64,000 bases of DNA from Sphingobium subterraneum (lineage in GTDB: Bacteria; Pseudomonadota; Alphaproteobacteria; Sphingomonadales; Sphingomonadaceae). Under the pieces are notes generated by a model. It had not been told where the DNA came from. It made no database searches and saw only the letters and a list, made by a program, of their open reading frames with translations. The stretch lies in NCBI RefSeq assembly GCF_014199435.1, contig NZ_JACIJP010000004.1, positions 1 through 64,000 on the forward strand, written 5' to 3'. How positions within the stretch are numbered: the first letter of the stretch is position 1; the number at the start of each line of letters is the position of its first letter. Shown here in pieces: positions 16,110 through 28,803 of the stretch. Made by a program: the position numbers and the translations under genes.

Positions 16110-16586
16110 ATGGCGCGTCACACCTTTTTCAGCTTCCACTATGAGCGCGACGTTTGGCGGGCGGGGCAGGTCCGCAACAGCTGGGTCACACAAGACCGGA
16201 TCGCATCGGGTTTCTTCGACAAGGCAGCTTGGGAGGAGGTGAAGAAGAAAGGCGACGCGGCGATCAAGGCCTGGATAGATGCTCAGCTGAAAGGAACATC
16301 GGTAACGGTCGTGCTAATCGGCGCCGAGACGGCGAATCGTGACTATGTGAATTATGAAATCACGCAAAGCTGGGCCAAGGACAACGGCCTATTGGGTGTT
16401 TACATTCACAATCTCAAAGACAACGCGCAGAAGACTGACACAAAGGGCGTCAATCCATTCAGTCAATGGACGTTTCGGCGGAACGGCGTCGTTGTCTCCA
16501 TCCCCACCTATGATTGGGTCAACGATAACGGCTACGCCAATCTCGGCAGTTGGATTGAAGCCGCAGCAAAGGCCGCTGGACGTTAG
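16110..16586 (+). CDS. thsB1: Thoeris TIR protein ThsB (MTH538-type TIR-like)
   Basis: This 158-residue protein is a TIR-like domain of the MTH538/DUF1863 kind, the usual ThsB. It begins MARHTFFSFHYERDVWRAGQ, then VRNSW, an alpha-helical KGDAAIKAWIDAQL and the beta-strand SVTVVLIGAETANRDYV; Glu83 in NYEITQSW is the expected catalytic glutamate (Glu85 in Bacillus cereus ThsB). AGGAAGGA (16096-16103) gives a strong ribosome-binding site and the ATG starts two bases after the thsA stop. In Thoeris this protein detects infection and converts NAD+ into the signal that opens ThsA. Confidence 0.92.
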   Translation: MARHTFFSFHYERDVWRAGQVRNSWVTQDRIASGFFDKAAWEEVKKKGDAAIKAWIDAQLKGTSVTVVLIGAETANRDYVNYEITQSWAKDNGLLGVYIHNLKDNAQKTDTKGVNPFSQWTFRRNGVVVSIPTYDWVNDNGYANLGSWIEAAAKAAGR

Positions 16587-16632
16587 AATTGCGACCTCCC
16601 AGGTGTGACCACGAGCATTTAGAGGCGAATTA

Positions 16633-17205
16633 ATGTCAACGTTCACTGAAGGCCGCATTCGCCAGCGCGCGCAGAGGAAGACCGGAAATTTCAGGAATGC
16701 GACGACTGTCCTAAAGGAGGAAGTTGCAGCGACCAAGGTCAAGACTAGCTTCGACATATTTCTCAGCCATTCGACATCTGACGCCGAGATCATCCTTGGA
16801 GTTAAGGGCGTTCTCGAAGACTATGGAAAGTCAGTCTACGTCGATTGGCTGGAAGATCCTCAGTTAGACCGAAGCAATGTGACTGCCGCCTCGGCGGAGG
16901 TGATCCGGTTGCGGATGCGCCAGTGCAAGTCGTTAGTTTACGTGCACACCGCGAACTCTGGAGGCTCCAAATGGATGCCTTGGGAGTTGGGCTATTTTGA
17001 CGGCTTCAACGGTGCAGTGGCGATTCTTCCGGTCACAAAAAGCCGTGAGGCGAGCTTCAAAGGTCAAGAATACCTCGGCATTTACCCCTACATCGATGAA
17101 GCGCCTTCAAAAGGTAGCACAGTTGAAGAAATCTGGGTGAATAAGGGCAGCACTGCATCACGACGATGGGCAAATTGGATCAACGATCCTCGCGCCTTCC
17201 GTTAA
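16633..17205 (+). CDS. thsB2: Second Thoeris TIR protein ThsB
   Basis: This 190-residue protein has a basic N-terminal extension of about 38 residues and then a TIR domain: FDIFLSHSTSDAEII (40-54), KSVYVDWLEDPQLDR (66-80), CKSLVYVHTANS and KWMPWELGYFDG, where Glu118 is the expected catalytic residue. It is a canonical TIR rather than the MTH538 type of its neighbour, so it is not a simple duplicate. AGAGG lies seven bases before the ATG. Thoeris operons often carry several TIR genes, each thought to widen the range of phages sensed. The gene ends 87 bases before the convergent integrase. Confidence 0.88.
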   Translation: MSTFTEGRIRQRAQRKTGNFRNATTVLKEEVAATKVKTSFDIFLSHSTSDAEIILGVKGVLEDYGKSVYVDWLEDPQLDRSNVTAASAEVIRLRMRQCKSLVYVHTANSGGSKWMPWELGYFDGFNGAVAILPVTKSREASFKGQEYLGIYPYIDEAPSKGSTVEEIWVNKGSTASRRWANWINDPRAFR

Positions 17206-17292
17206 TCAGGCAATTCATGCAAATTTTCGAACGAGGGGGCGTGACCTCGTGTTGAACGAACGCGGAGCCGCGAAGAAGTCCACCTAAGCAAC

Positions 17293-18501
17293 CTATTTTG
17301 GATTGCTCGCCTCGCCTCTTCGAAGACTGTCCAAGTAGTCGCTCCACCACTGGGCCATCTTCACGCGCTCATCCCAGTAGTTCCCGCGATTGTAGACGCC
17401 GCGAATGGCGTTGCTGTCACCATGGGCGAGAGCACGTTCGATAGCGTCGGGATGCCAGAGCCCGCTTTCGTTGAGCATTGTTGACGCCGTAGATCGCAGC
17501 CCATGCGCCGTCACTTCGTCCTTGGTGTAGCCCATGCGACGAAACGCCGCGTTGATCGTATTCTCGCTCATGGGGCGCTGGCTTGTGTGAAATGCAGGGA
17601 AAATGTAGCCCTTGCCGCCGGTGATCGATTTTAGCTCTCGGAACAGATCCAGCACCTGGCGAGATAGCGGCACCACATGGGTCCGGCGCGCCTTCATCTT
17701 GCCTTCCGGAATTGTCCAGGTGGCCTTTTCCCAATCGATCTCGTTCCACTCGCCGTGGCGAAGCTCACCGGGGCGCACAAAGACATGCGGTGCGATCTTC
17801 AACGCGAATTTGGTGGCCGGGTAGCATTCGAAACCATCGATAGCGCGAAGTAGCCCGCCCAACTTCTCGGGCTCAAGGATCGCCGCGTAGTGTCGTGCCC
17901 TTGGCGTGACCAATGCACCCTGCAGGATCGATGTTGGATCGGTTTGGCACTGCCCAAGCGCGGCTCCATACCGAAATACCCGGCTTGCGAAGGATCGGCA
18001 TTTCTTCGCGGTTTCGAGATTGCCTTTGGCTTCGAGTTTCTTGAGCGCCGCCAGCATCAACTGCGGATCGACGTCGTTTATTGGCATATTGCCGATTGCG
18101 GGCTTGAGCAGTTCCAGGAACCAGCGCGCCTTGCGCAGCGTGGCCTCCGCCCTGCCTTCGGGCATCATCTTTTCGTCGATGTACTTGTTGGCGATGACCT
18201 CGAAGGTGTTCTCAGCGCCGAGCTTGATCCTCGCCTTCTTGCGCTTCCGCTCCAGCATCGGATCGATGCCATCCGAAACCTTGAGCCGCGCTCGGTCGCG
18301 AAGCTGGCGCGCTTGCGACAAGCTGATCTCAGGGAATGCTCCGATGGGTAGCTTCTTTTCCTTCCCGCCGAAGCGGTACTTGAAATACCAGAGCTTGGAG
18401 CCGTTCGGCTTCACTAGCAGCAGCAGCCCCCGCGAGTCGTATTTCTTGTACGACTTGTCGGCGGCCTGGAAGCCTTTGATTTCCTGCACATTGAGGCTCA
18501 T
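17293..18501 (-). CDS. P4-type tyrosine recombinase (island integrase)
   Basis: This 402-residue integrase has an N-terminal DUF4102 arm-binding domain (YDSRGLLLLVKPNGSKLWYF; LPIGAFPEISLSQAR) and a C-terminal catalytic domain. The tyrosine recombinase residues are visible: Arg243 in VRPGELR, His333 and Arg336 in AHGLRST, His360 in LAHGD and Tyr370 in GVYNRGNYW. It is complete and likely active. The gene is on the minus strand just beyond the 3' end of tRNA-Leu, also minus, the standard arrangement for islands that integrate into a tRNA 3' end. A GAGG motif sits seven bases upstream of the ATG. It marks the right boundary of the island carrying the defence genes. Confidence 0.93.
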   Translation of the reverse strand: MSLNVQEIKGFQAADKSYKKYDSRGLLLLVKPNGSKLWYFKYRFGGKEKKLPIGAFPEISLSQARQLRDRARLKVSDGIDPMLERKRKKARIKLGAENTFEVIANKYIDEKMMPEGRAEATLRKARWFLELLKPAIGNMPINDVDPQLMLAALKKLEAKGNLETAKKCRSFASRVFRYGAALGQCQTDPTSILQGALVTPRARHYAAILEPEKLGGLLRAIDGFECYPATKFALKIAPHVFVRPGELRHGEWNEIDWEKATWTIPEGKMKARRTHVVPLSRQVLDLFRELKSITGGKGYIFPAFHTSQRPMSENTINAAFRRMGYTKDEVTAHGLRSTASTMLNESGLWHPDAIERALAHGDSNAIRGVYNRGNYWDERVKMAQWWSDYLDSLRRGEASNPK

Positions 18502-18678
18502 TTGGGGGCCTCACTTTCGTGCGATTTGGGGGCTTTTGAGCTGGAGCCCCCAGCCGAGGCCCCCAGAGACGTTGGAACAAAGCGGAACAAAACAAGACCT
18601 CGCTTTCTGCGCTAGAGGCCAAGAATGGCAGAATTCCGCCATTTTTGCAATGTTTTGGAACGCTCTGATGAGAACAAA
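18502..18678. other. Integrase leader and probable attachment-site region
   Basis: This 177-base stretch between the integrase start and the tRNA 3' end contains the repeated word TTTGGGGGC (18501-18509 and about 18526-18534), GCCCCCAG twice in opposite orientation nearby, and an inverted repeat AATGGC (18624-18629) / GCCATT (18638-18643). These are plausible integrase or excisionase binding sites. The crossover itself is expected in the tRNA 3' end starting at 18679. The matching att copy is not in the window and should lie to the left. Confidence 0.45.
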
Positions 18679-18765
18679 TGGTGCCCAGAAGAGGACTCGA
18701 ACCTCCACGACCTTGCGATCGCCAGCACCTGAAGCTGGTGCGTCTACCAATTCCGCCATCTGGGC
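18679..18765 (-). tRNA. tRNA-Leu (anticodon CAG)
   Basis: Reading the minus strand, the acceptor stem GCCCAGA pairs with TCTGGGC and is followed by A-CCA, so CCA is encoded. The D-arm contains AATTGGTAGACGC, the anticodon loop TTCAGGT closed by CAGC/GCTG gives anticodon CAG, there is a long variable arm as in class II tRNAs, and the T-arm is GGTTCGAGTCC. It is intact and serves as the integration site of the island to its left. Confidence 0.95.
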
Positions 18766-18958
18766 ACGGGGTAGGAGCGGGCGCTTAGCCCTTGGGGCGC
18801 AGGGTTGTCAATCGCGAAGCCGCCGGAATGCCGTAAAAAGTCACGAAGGCGCGTTCGGCCTGCGCCGAGTGTTGTTTCGCGCGGCGCTCTGGTGCATGGG
18901 GAGAGCGCCGGTTGTCATGGAAAACCGGCGCGATGCATGCATGCGTGTGAGGCGAGTA

Positions 18959-19900
18959 ATGGCGAATGACAGGCTGGTAACGGTTTTTGGCGGCGGCGGG
19001 TTTCTCGGTCGCTATGTGGCGCAGGAGCTGTTGCGCGCAGGCGTGCGGGTTCGCATTGCCGAACGCCACCCGACCGACGCGTTGCGGGTCAAGCCGCTTG
19101 GCTCGCTCGGGCAGACCCAACTGGTTGCCGCAGATGTGACCAAGCCGGAGAGCGTGGCCCGCGCGGTTGAGGGCGCGGATGTCGTCATCAATCTGGTGGG
19201 GATCCTCAATGGCGCATTTGACGCGGTCCAGCGCGTCGGGGCGGGCAATGTCGCGCAGGCCGCGGCGCGCGCTGGCGCAACTGCTCTCGTGCATATCTCC
19301 GCCATCGGCGCGGACACAGAGAGCGCGTCTGGCTATGGACGGTCCAAGGGGGAAGGGGAGGCGGCCGTCCGCGCGGCATTCCCCAACGCCACGATCATCC
19401 GTCCGTCGATCGTCTTTGGCCGCGAAGACCAGTTCCTCAATCGCTTTGCCGGGTTGATCCGGATGGCGCCGATCGTGCCGATCATTGCCGGAGAGACGAA
19501 GTTTCAGCCCGTCTATGTCGTCGATGTGGCGCGGGCAATCGGAACGGCGGCGCTGGATGCGGCGCAGTTTGGCGGGAAGAGCTTTGAGCTGGGTGGGCCG
19601 CAGGTGTTGAGCATGGAGCAGATCAACCACTGGATCGCGGGGCGCACCGGCCACAGCCCGGCGTTTGTTCCGCTGCCCGCCTTTGCCTCCTGCGCGCTGG
19701 CGACCGCCACGGGCTGGGCGCCGGGCGCGCCGATCACGCGCGATCAATGGGCGATGCTGCAAAAAGACAATGTGGTTGCCGCCGGAGCGCAGGGGCTCGC
19801 CGCATTCGGCATCACACCCACACCGATGGCGGCGGTCGCCGATGCGTGGCTGGTGCAATATCGCAAGCACGGCCGCTTTGGCACCCGCGTAAAGGCATAA
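18959..19900 (+). CDS. NAD(P)-binding NDUFA9-like epimerase/reductase family protein
   Basis: This 313-residue protein has an extended short-chain dehydrogenase fold. The Rossmann motif VFGGGGFLGRYVAQELL lies at about 9-25, NLVGIL near 80, the YGRSKGEGE active-site segment near 125 and VVDVARAIGTAAL near 185. It resembles the complex I accessory subunit NDUFA9 group that alphaproteobacteria encode, possibly linked to quinone or lipid metabolism; the exact substrate is unknown. The ATG at 18959 has GAGG six bases upstream. The frame is open far upstream through the tRNA but that part is not coding. uppP follows after nine bases, probably in the same transcript. This is the first core gene right of the island. 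Confidence 0.8.
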   Translation: MANDRLVTVFGGGGFLGRYVAQELLRAGVRVRIAERHPTDALRVKPLGSLGQTQLVAADVTKPESVARAVEGADVVINLVGILNGAFDAVQRVGAGNVAQAAARAGATALVHISAIGADTESASGYGRSKGEGEAAVRAAFPNATIIRPSIVFGREDQFLNRFAGLIRMAPIVPIIAGETKFQPVYVVDVARAIGTAALDAAQFGGKSFELGGPQVLSMEQINHWIAGRTGHSPAFVPLPAFASCALATATGWAPGAPITRDQWAMLQKDNVVAAGAQGLAAFGITPTPMAAVADAWLVQYRKHGRFGTRVKA

Positions 19901-19909
19901 GGCAGGTCT

Positions 19910-20707
19910 ATGGATATCGTCACACCCGTCCTCCTCGGAATTGTCGAGGGGCTGACGGAGTTCATTCCGGTATCCTCCACCGGTCATCTGGTGCTGGCCG
20001 GGGCGCTGCTCGGTTTCCATGGCGAGGCGAGCAAGACCTTCGACGTAGTGATCCAGCTCGGTGCCATCCTGGCGGTGATCGTGCTGTACTGGCGCCGCTT
20101 CTGGGATGTAATGGTCGGCCTGCTGCGGATGGAGCAGGGGCCAGTGGCCTTTACCCGCAACATCCTGCTGGGCTTTCTGCCGTCGATGGTGGCGGGTGCG
20201 CTGGCGTATAACGCCATCCGCGCCATGCTCGAATCGCCCACGGTGGTGGCATGGGCGCTTATTGCGGGCGGTATCGCCATTCTCGCGATCGAGCGGATGG
20301 CGAAAACGATCACGACGACCAGCGTCGAGGCCATGGGATGGCGCACGGCGCTCGGCATCGGCATCATCCAGTGTTTGTCGCTGGTGCCGGGGGTCAGCCG
20401 GTCGGGTGCGACGATCATGGGTGCGCTGGTGCTGGGGGTCGAACGCAAGACGGCGGCGGAATTCAGCTTCTTCGTCGCTGTGCCGACGATGCTCGCGGCG
20501 AGCAGCTATTCCATGCTCAAGGATGGCGTGCATCTGGGGAGCGCGGAAATCGGTGGAATCGCCATCGGGTTTGTCGTGTCGTTCATCGTGGCGCTCGTCG
20601 TCATCAAGGCGTTCGTCGCGATGGTCTCGCGCTTCGGCTTCACCCCGTTCGCGTGGTACCGCATTATTGCCGGGGCTGCGGCCTTAGTTTGGCTGGGAGG
20701 ACATTAG
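19910..20707 (+). CDS. uppP: Undecaprenyl-diphosphatase
   Basis: This 265-residue inner-membrane enzyme dephosphorylates undecaprenyl pyrophosphate so that the lipid carrier can be reused in peptidoglycan and polysaccharide export. The two family signatures are present: GLTEFIPVSSTGHLVL (about 10-25) with the catalytic Glu and Ser-Thr-His, and PGVSRSGATIMGALVLG (about 160-176) with the Arg. About eight hydrophobic segments fit the BacA/UppP topology and the length is normal. The ATG follows a GGCAGG site. Confers basal bacitracin tolerance in other species. Confidence 0.95.
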   Translation: MDIVTPVLLGIVEGLTEFIPVSSTGHLVLAGALLGFHGEASKTFDVVIQLGAILAVIVLYWRRFWDVMVGLLRMEQGPVAFTRNILLGFLPSMVAGALAYNAIRAMLESPTVVAWALIAGGIAILAIERMAKTITTTSVEAMGWRTALGIGIIQCLSLVPGVSRSGATIMGALVLGVERKTAAEFSFFVAVPTMLAASSYSMLKDGVHLGSAEIGGIAIGFVVSFIVALVVIKAFVAMVSRFGFTPFAWYRIIAGAAALVWLGGH

Positions 20708-20874
20708 GTCCGATTTGGCCATATTTACCGTGCCAGCATCACGGCTTGTCTCAAATCAGGATCGGTGAATCGCTTTTAGGGTAGTATAACTGTCCTATAA
20801 CGTGTTTTTCGCGTGACTCGCGCGCTTTTAATGGCTATGGCCCCTGCCGAACCAGTGTAGGCAGGAGCGCGGCG
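20708..20874 (+). promoter_or_regulatory. Intergenic region with probable gltD promoter
   Basis: The 167 bases between uppP and gltD contain an AT-rich stretch, GGGTAGTATAACTGTCCTAT (20779-20798), the most promoter-like part, and GCAGGAGCG (20866-20874) as ribosome-binding region for gltD. No riboswitch or terminator is evident. Confidence 0.35.
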
Positions 20875-22332
20875 ATGGCCGATAACCCCATGTTGAAATT
20901 CGTCGCACTCGGGCAGGATTATCCCGACAAGCGCGATGCGGCTGAGCGCGGGCATGATTTCGCGGAGATCAGCCGCAGCTTCGCGGTCGAGAAGGCGGAG
21001 GAGCAAGCGTCACGCTGCTCACAATGTGGTGTGCCCTATTGCTCCACCCATTGCCCGCTGCACAACCATATCCCCGACTGGCTGCGCCTGACCGCCGAGG
21101 GGCGGCTGCGCGAGGCTTATGAGCTGTCCAACACGACATCGACCATGCCTGAGATCTGCGGCCGCATCTGCCCGCAGGACCGGCTGTGCGAGGGCAATTG
21201 CGTGATCGAGTTTTCCGGTCACGGAGCCGTGACGATCGGCAGCGTGGAAAAGTTCATCACCGATACCGCATGGAAGGAAGGCTGGGTCGAACCGCTTGTC
21301 GCGGGAAAGCCGACCGGCCAGTCCGTAGGCGTGATCGGCGCGGGTCCGGCGGGGCTGACGACAGCGGAATATCTGCGCGCGGCCGGGCATGAAGTGCATG
21401 TCTATGACCGCCATGATCGCGCGGGCGGGCTGCTCACCTATGGCATCCCCGGCTTCAAGCTGGAAAAGGACGTCGTCATGCGCCGCGTCAACCGCCTGAA
21501 GGACGGCGGCATCGTCTTTCACGAGAATTTCGAGGTCGGCCGCGACGCGACGCTCGACCAGCTGCGCGAAAAGCATGACGCGATCCTGATTGCGACCGGC
21601 GTGTACAAGGCGCGCGGGATCAAGGCGCCCGGCGTCGGCACCGGCGGTGTGGTCGCCGCGCTCGACTATCTCACCGCCTCAAACAAGGCGAGCTTTGGCG
21701 ACGCTGTGCCGGAGCATGAGGATGGGTCGCTGCTCGCGGCGGGCAAGAATGTCGTCGTCATCGGCGGCGGCGACACGGCGATGGATTGCGTGCGCACGGC
21801 GATCCGCCAGGGTGCCAAGTCTGTAAAGTGCCTCTATCGCCGAGACCGGGAGAATATGCCTGGGTCGCAGCGCGAAGTCGCCAATGCCGAGGAAGAAGGC
21901 GTCGAGTTCGTCTGGCTGTCCGCGCCGGTGGCGTTTGAGGGCACCGATCATGTGACGGGCGTGAAGGTCACCAAGATGCGCCTTGGCCAACCCGATGCGT
22001 CGGGCCGCCGCGCGCCTGAGCCAGACCCGGGCAGCGAGTTCACACTGGAGGCCGACTTGGTCATCAAGGCGCTGGGCTTTGACCCCGAAGACCTGCCCAA
22101 GATGTTCGGATCGGATGAGCTGTCCGTCACCCGCTGGGGCACGCTGCGCGTCGACCACAAGACGATGATGACGAGCGTCGACGGCGTGTTCGCCGCCGGC
22201 GACATCGTGCGCGGCGCTTCGCTGGTGGTGTGGGCCATCCGCGACGGTCGCGACGTGACCGAGCATATGCACCGCTATCTGAAGGCGAAGGCCGCGAGCG
22301 GGGTGAAGGCCGGGGAAAGGGTCGCGGCTTAA
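20875..22332 (+). CDS. gltD: Glutamate synthase small subunit (NADPH)
   Basis: This 485-residue subunit delivers electrons from NADPH through FAD to GltB. The N-terminus has the Cys-rich [4Fe-4S] motifs CSQCGVPYCSTHCPLHN (about 43-59) and CGRICPQDRLCEGNC (about 98-112). The FAD-binding GAGPAGLTTAEYL follows near 152, the NADPH site VIGGGDTAMDC near 300, and the end GVFAAGDIVRGASLVVWAI near 435 is the second FAD contact. Length and order of motifs are standard. It precedes gltB by 67 bases; small-subunit-first order is common in alphaproteobacteria. Together they make two glutamates from glutamine and 2-oxoglutarate for ammonia assimilation. Confidence 0.95.
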   Translation: MADNPMLKFVALGQDYPDKRDAAERGHDFAEISRSFAVEKAEEQASRCSQCGVPYCSTHCPLHNHIPDWLRLTAEGRLREAYELSNTTSTMPEICGRICPQDRLCEGNCVIEFSGHGAVTIGSVEKFITDTAWKEGWVEPLVAGKPTGQSVGVIGAGPAGLTTAEYLRAAGHEVHVYDRHDRAGGLLTYGIPGFKLEKDVVMRRVNRLKDGGIVFHENFEVGRDATLDQLREKHDAILIATGVYKARGIKAPGVGTGGVVAALDYLTASNKASFGDAVPEHEDGSLLAAGKNVVVIGGGDTAMDCVRTAIRQGAKSVKCLYRRDRENMPGSQREVANAEEEGVEFVWLSAPVAFEGTDHVTGVKVTKMRLGQPDASGRRAPEPDPGSEFTLEADLVIKALGFDPEDLPKMFGSDELSVTRWGTLRVDHKTMMTSVDGVFAAGDIVRGASLVVWAIRDGRDVTEHMHRYLKAKAASGVKAGERVAA

Positions 22333-22399
22333 CTTGCCGCAGAATTTACGGTTCGCTTCGCAGAGCCGCGTTTGACAAAAGTTGAGAGAAGGTCCGATC

Positions 22400-26935
<4,536 letters not shown>

Positions 26936-27055
26936 GTGTCGGGCAGCGGATCCCGTTGCCTGCCTCTGGCGATCCTCGTTATAGATCATTGTAATCAGGG
27001 AACAATTTCTGTAGAAAAGGGTTGTTGTTGTGGGATCGTCCAGCGGAGTCGTGCC

Positions 27056-27283
27056 ATGGCCCACAACCTGCCCGTGCAAAAAGCCGAACAAGACGTGCCG
27101 CAGCGGCATAGTTCGGGAATGGGAAATGTCCTTCTGGTTGTCGCCGCCTTTGTGATTGGCGCGGTCATCGCGCTGATGATGGTGCTCGGCGCTCCGGCGC
27201 GTTCCAGCCCGGCAGCCGATAAAGCCTTGGCGGCACAACCGAATTCCGGCGCCCCTGCTGCGGCTGGTGTCGTTCCTCATTGA
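27056..27283 (+). CDS. Small single-span membrane protein, unknown function
   Basis: This 75-residue protein has a polar N-terminus (MAHNLPVQKAEQDVPQRHSS), one hydrophobic segment at about 23-44 (GNVLLVVAAFVIGAVIALMM) and a Pro/Ala-rich tail. It has no recognised domain. The start ATG at 27056 has GGAG ten bases upstream. A similar small protein often sits beside sphingomonad gltB or exopolysaccharide genes, but no role is known. It could be a small inner-membrane regulator. Confidence 0.5.
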   Translation: MAHNLPVQKAEQDVPQRHSSGMGNVLLVVAAFVIGAVIALMMVLGAPARSSPAADKALAAQPNSGAPAAAGVVPH

Positions 27284-27290
27284 CGATAGC

Positions 27291-27314
27291 GGCCGGGTCC
27301 GCGGCCCTCCTTTT
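27291..27314 (+). terminator. Weak terminator-like hairpin
   Basis: GGCCG (27291-27295) pairs with CGGCC (27302-27306) across a GC-rich loop and is followed by CTCCTTTTG. It could end the glt transcript, but the stem and T-run are short. Confidence 0.3.
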
Positions 27315-27407
27315 GCCCGTTCAGTAAATCTTTGTCTTTTTGCGGCACATTGCGCCCCTGTCGGAAATCTTTACGCATGTCTGTAAGGATCGGTGTGGGC
27401 ACGGTGC

Positions 27408-28796
27408 ATGATCAGACTGTTTAAACATTATGTGCCGCACGCAGTCCTGCTGCTGGGCCTCCTCGATTTCATCACGTTGCTGTGTTCGGCGGAAGCCGCC
27501 TGGGTCATTCGCGCACGCGAAATCGGCATGGATGTCGACTATGTGCTTAACCGTGCCGGGCCGCTGCTGAGCTTCGCCGCCGCTCTCCAGGTCTCGATGA
27601 TTGCGGTCGGCGTCTATGGCAACGAAGCGCTGCAATCGCTGCGCTACGCCGTGGCACGGCTGCTCGTGGCGGTGTCGCTGGGCATCATCTTCCTGTCGGT
27701 CATGTATTTCCTGCTGCCCGGCCTGACGCTGTGGCGCTCCAACTCACTCTACGCGATGATGATTGCCGGTGCCGCGCTGATCATGATCCGCATCGTACTG
27801 GGCTCGATGTTTGGCGGAGAAGTGTTCAAGCGACGGTTGATCGTGCTGGGCGCGGGCGCGCGGGCCGAGCGCGTGCGCCAGCTCGAACAGCGTAAGGGAT
27901 CGGGCTTCCTCGTTGTCGGCTATATCGGCATGAACGATGGCACCCACGTTATTCCCGAGGCGATCAACCGCAGCGCGATCTACAATCTGTCCGATTTCGT
28001 CGTGCGCCTCGCCGCGAGCGAAGTGGTGCTCGCGCTGGAAGAGCGGCGCAACGCCATCCCGATGTCGGATCTGCTACGCATCAAGACCACCGGCGTGCAC
28101 GTCAACGATCTCTCCACCTTTCTCGAACGCGAGACCGGCCGTGTCGACCTCGACAGCGTCAACCCGAGCTGGCTGATTTTCTCGGACGGCTTTTCCGCCG
28201 GTCGCCGCCTGTCCAGCATTGCCAAGCGGCTGTTCGACATCATTGCCAGCGCCGCGCTGCTGATCCTGACCGGTCCAGTTATCCTGCTGTCGGCCCTGCT
28301 GGTGAAGCTCGACAGCAAAGGCCCGGCGTTCTACCGGCAGGAACGCGTGGGCCTCTACGGCCAGGAATTCTGGATCGTGAAGTTGCGCACCATGCGCACC
28401 GACGCGGAAGTGGCCGGTCAGGCGGTGTGGGCCGAAAAGGACGATCCGCGCATTACCCGCATCGGCCGCTGGCTGCGCAAGCTGCGCATCGATGAGCTGC
28501 CGCAGACCTGGACCGTCCTCAAAGGGCATATGAGCTTCGTCGGCCCGCGCCCGGAACGCCGCCAGTTCGTCGACGATCTGGAACAGCAGCTGCGCTATTA
28601 TGCGGAACGGCACATGGTGAAGCCCGGTATCACCGGCTGGGCGCAGATCAACTATCCCTACGGCGCATCGCTGGAGGACAGCCGCAACAAACTGGAATAT
28701 GACCTTTACTACGCCAAGAACTACACGCCGTTCCTCGATCTGCTGATCCTGATCCAGACCGTGCGTGTTGTCCTGTGGCCCGACGGCGCGCGATAG
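27408..28796 (+). CDS. TIGR03013-type sugar transferase (XrtA/PEP-CTERM polysaccharide)
   Basis: This 462-residue membrane glycosyl-1-phosphate transferase starts exopolysaccharide repeat synthesis on the lipid carrier. It has N-terminal transmembrane segments, a middle Rossmann-like part (LIVLGAGARAERVRQLE) and the C-terminal bacterial sugar transferase domain: KRLFDIIASAALLILTGP, FYRQERVGLYGQEF, LRTMRTDAE, DELPQTWTVLKGHMSFVGPR and RHMVKPGITGWAQINY. Proteins of this family are partners of the EpsH/XrtA exosortase system, and here prsK, prsR and prsT follow at once. ATG at 27408 is chosen because it begins the conserved MIRLFKHYVP; a GTG at 27393 has a nearer AAGGAT and is possible. No exosortase gene is visible in the window. 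Confidence 0.88.
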   Translation: MIRLFKHYVPHAVLLLGLLDFITLLCSAEAAWVIRAREIGMDVDYVLNRAGPLLSFAAALQVSMIAVGVYGNEALQSLRYAVARLLVAVSLGIIFLSVMYFLLPGLTLWRSNSLYAMMIAGAALIMIRIVLGSMFGGEVFKRRLIVLGAGARAERVRQLEQRKGSGFLVVGYIGMNDGTHVIPEAINRSAIYNLSDFVVRLAASEVVLALEERRNAIPMSDLLRIKTTGVHVNDLSTFLERETGRVDLDSVNPSWLIFSDGFSAGRRLSSIAKRLFDIIASAALLILTGPVILLSALLVKLDSKGPAFYRQERVGLYGQEFWIVKLRTMRTDAEVAGQAVWAEKDDPRITRIGRWLRKLRIDELPQTWTVLKGHMSFVGPRPERRQFVDDLEQQLRYYAERHMVKPGITGWAQINYPYGASLEDSRNKLEYDLYYAKNYTPFLDLLILIQTVRVVLWPDGAR

Positions 28797-28803
28797 GGCG
28801 GCG

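Noticed and set aside
17906..18958. Upstream extension of the NDUFA9-like gene
   Set aside because: It would run through tRNA-Leu and antisense to the integrase; the family start and ribosome-binding site are at 18959.
18785..20533. Minus-strand open frame opposite the NDUFA9-like gene and uppP
   Set aside because: Overlaps two well-supported genes and has no recognisable motif.
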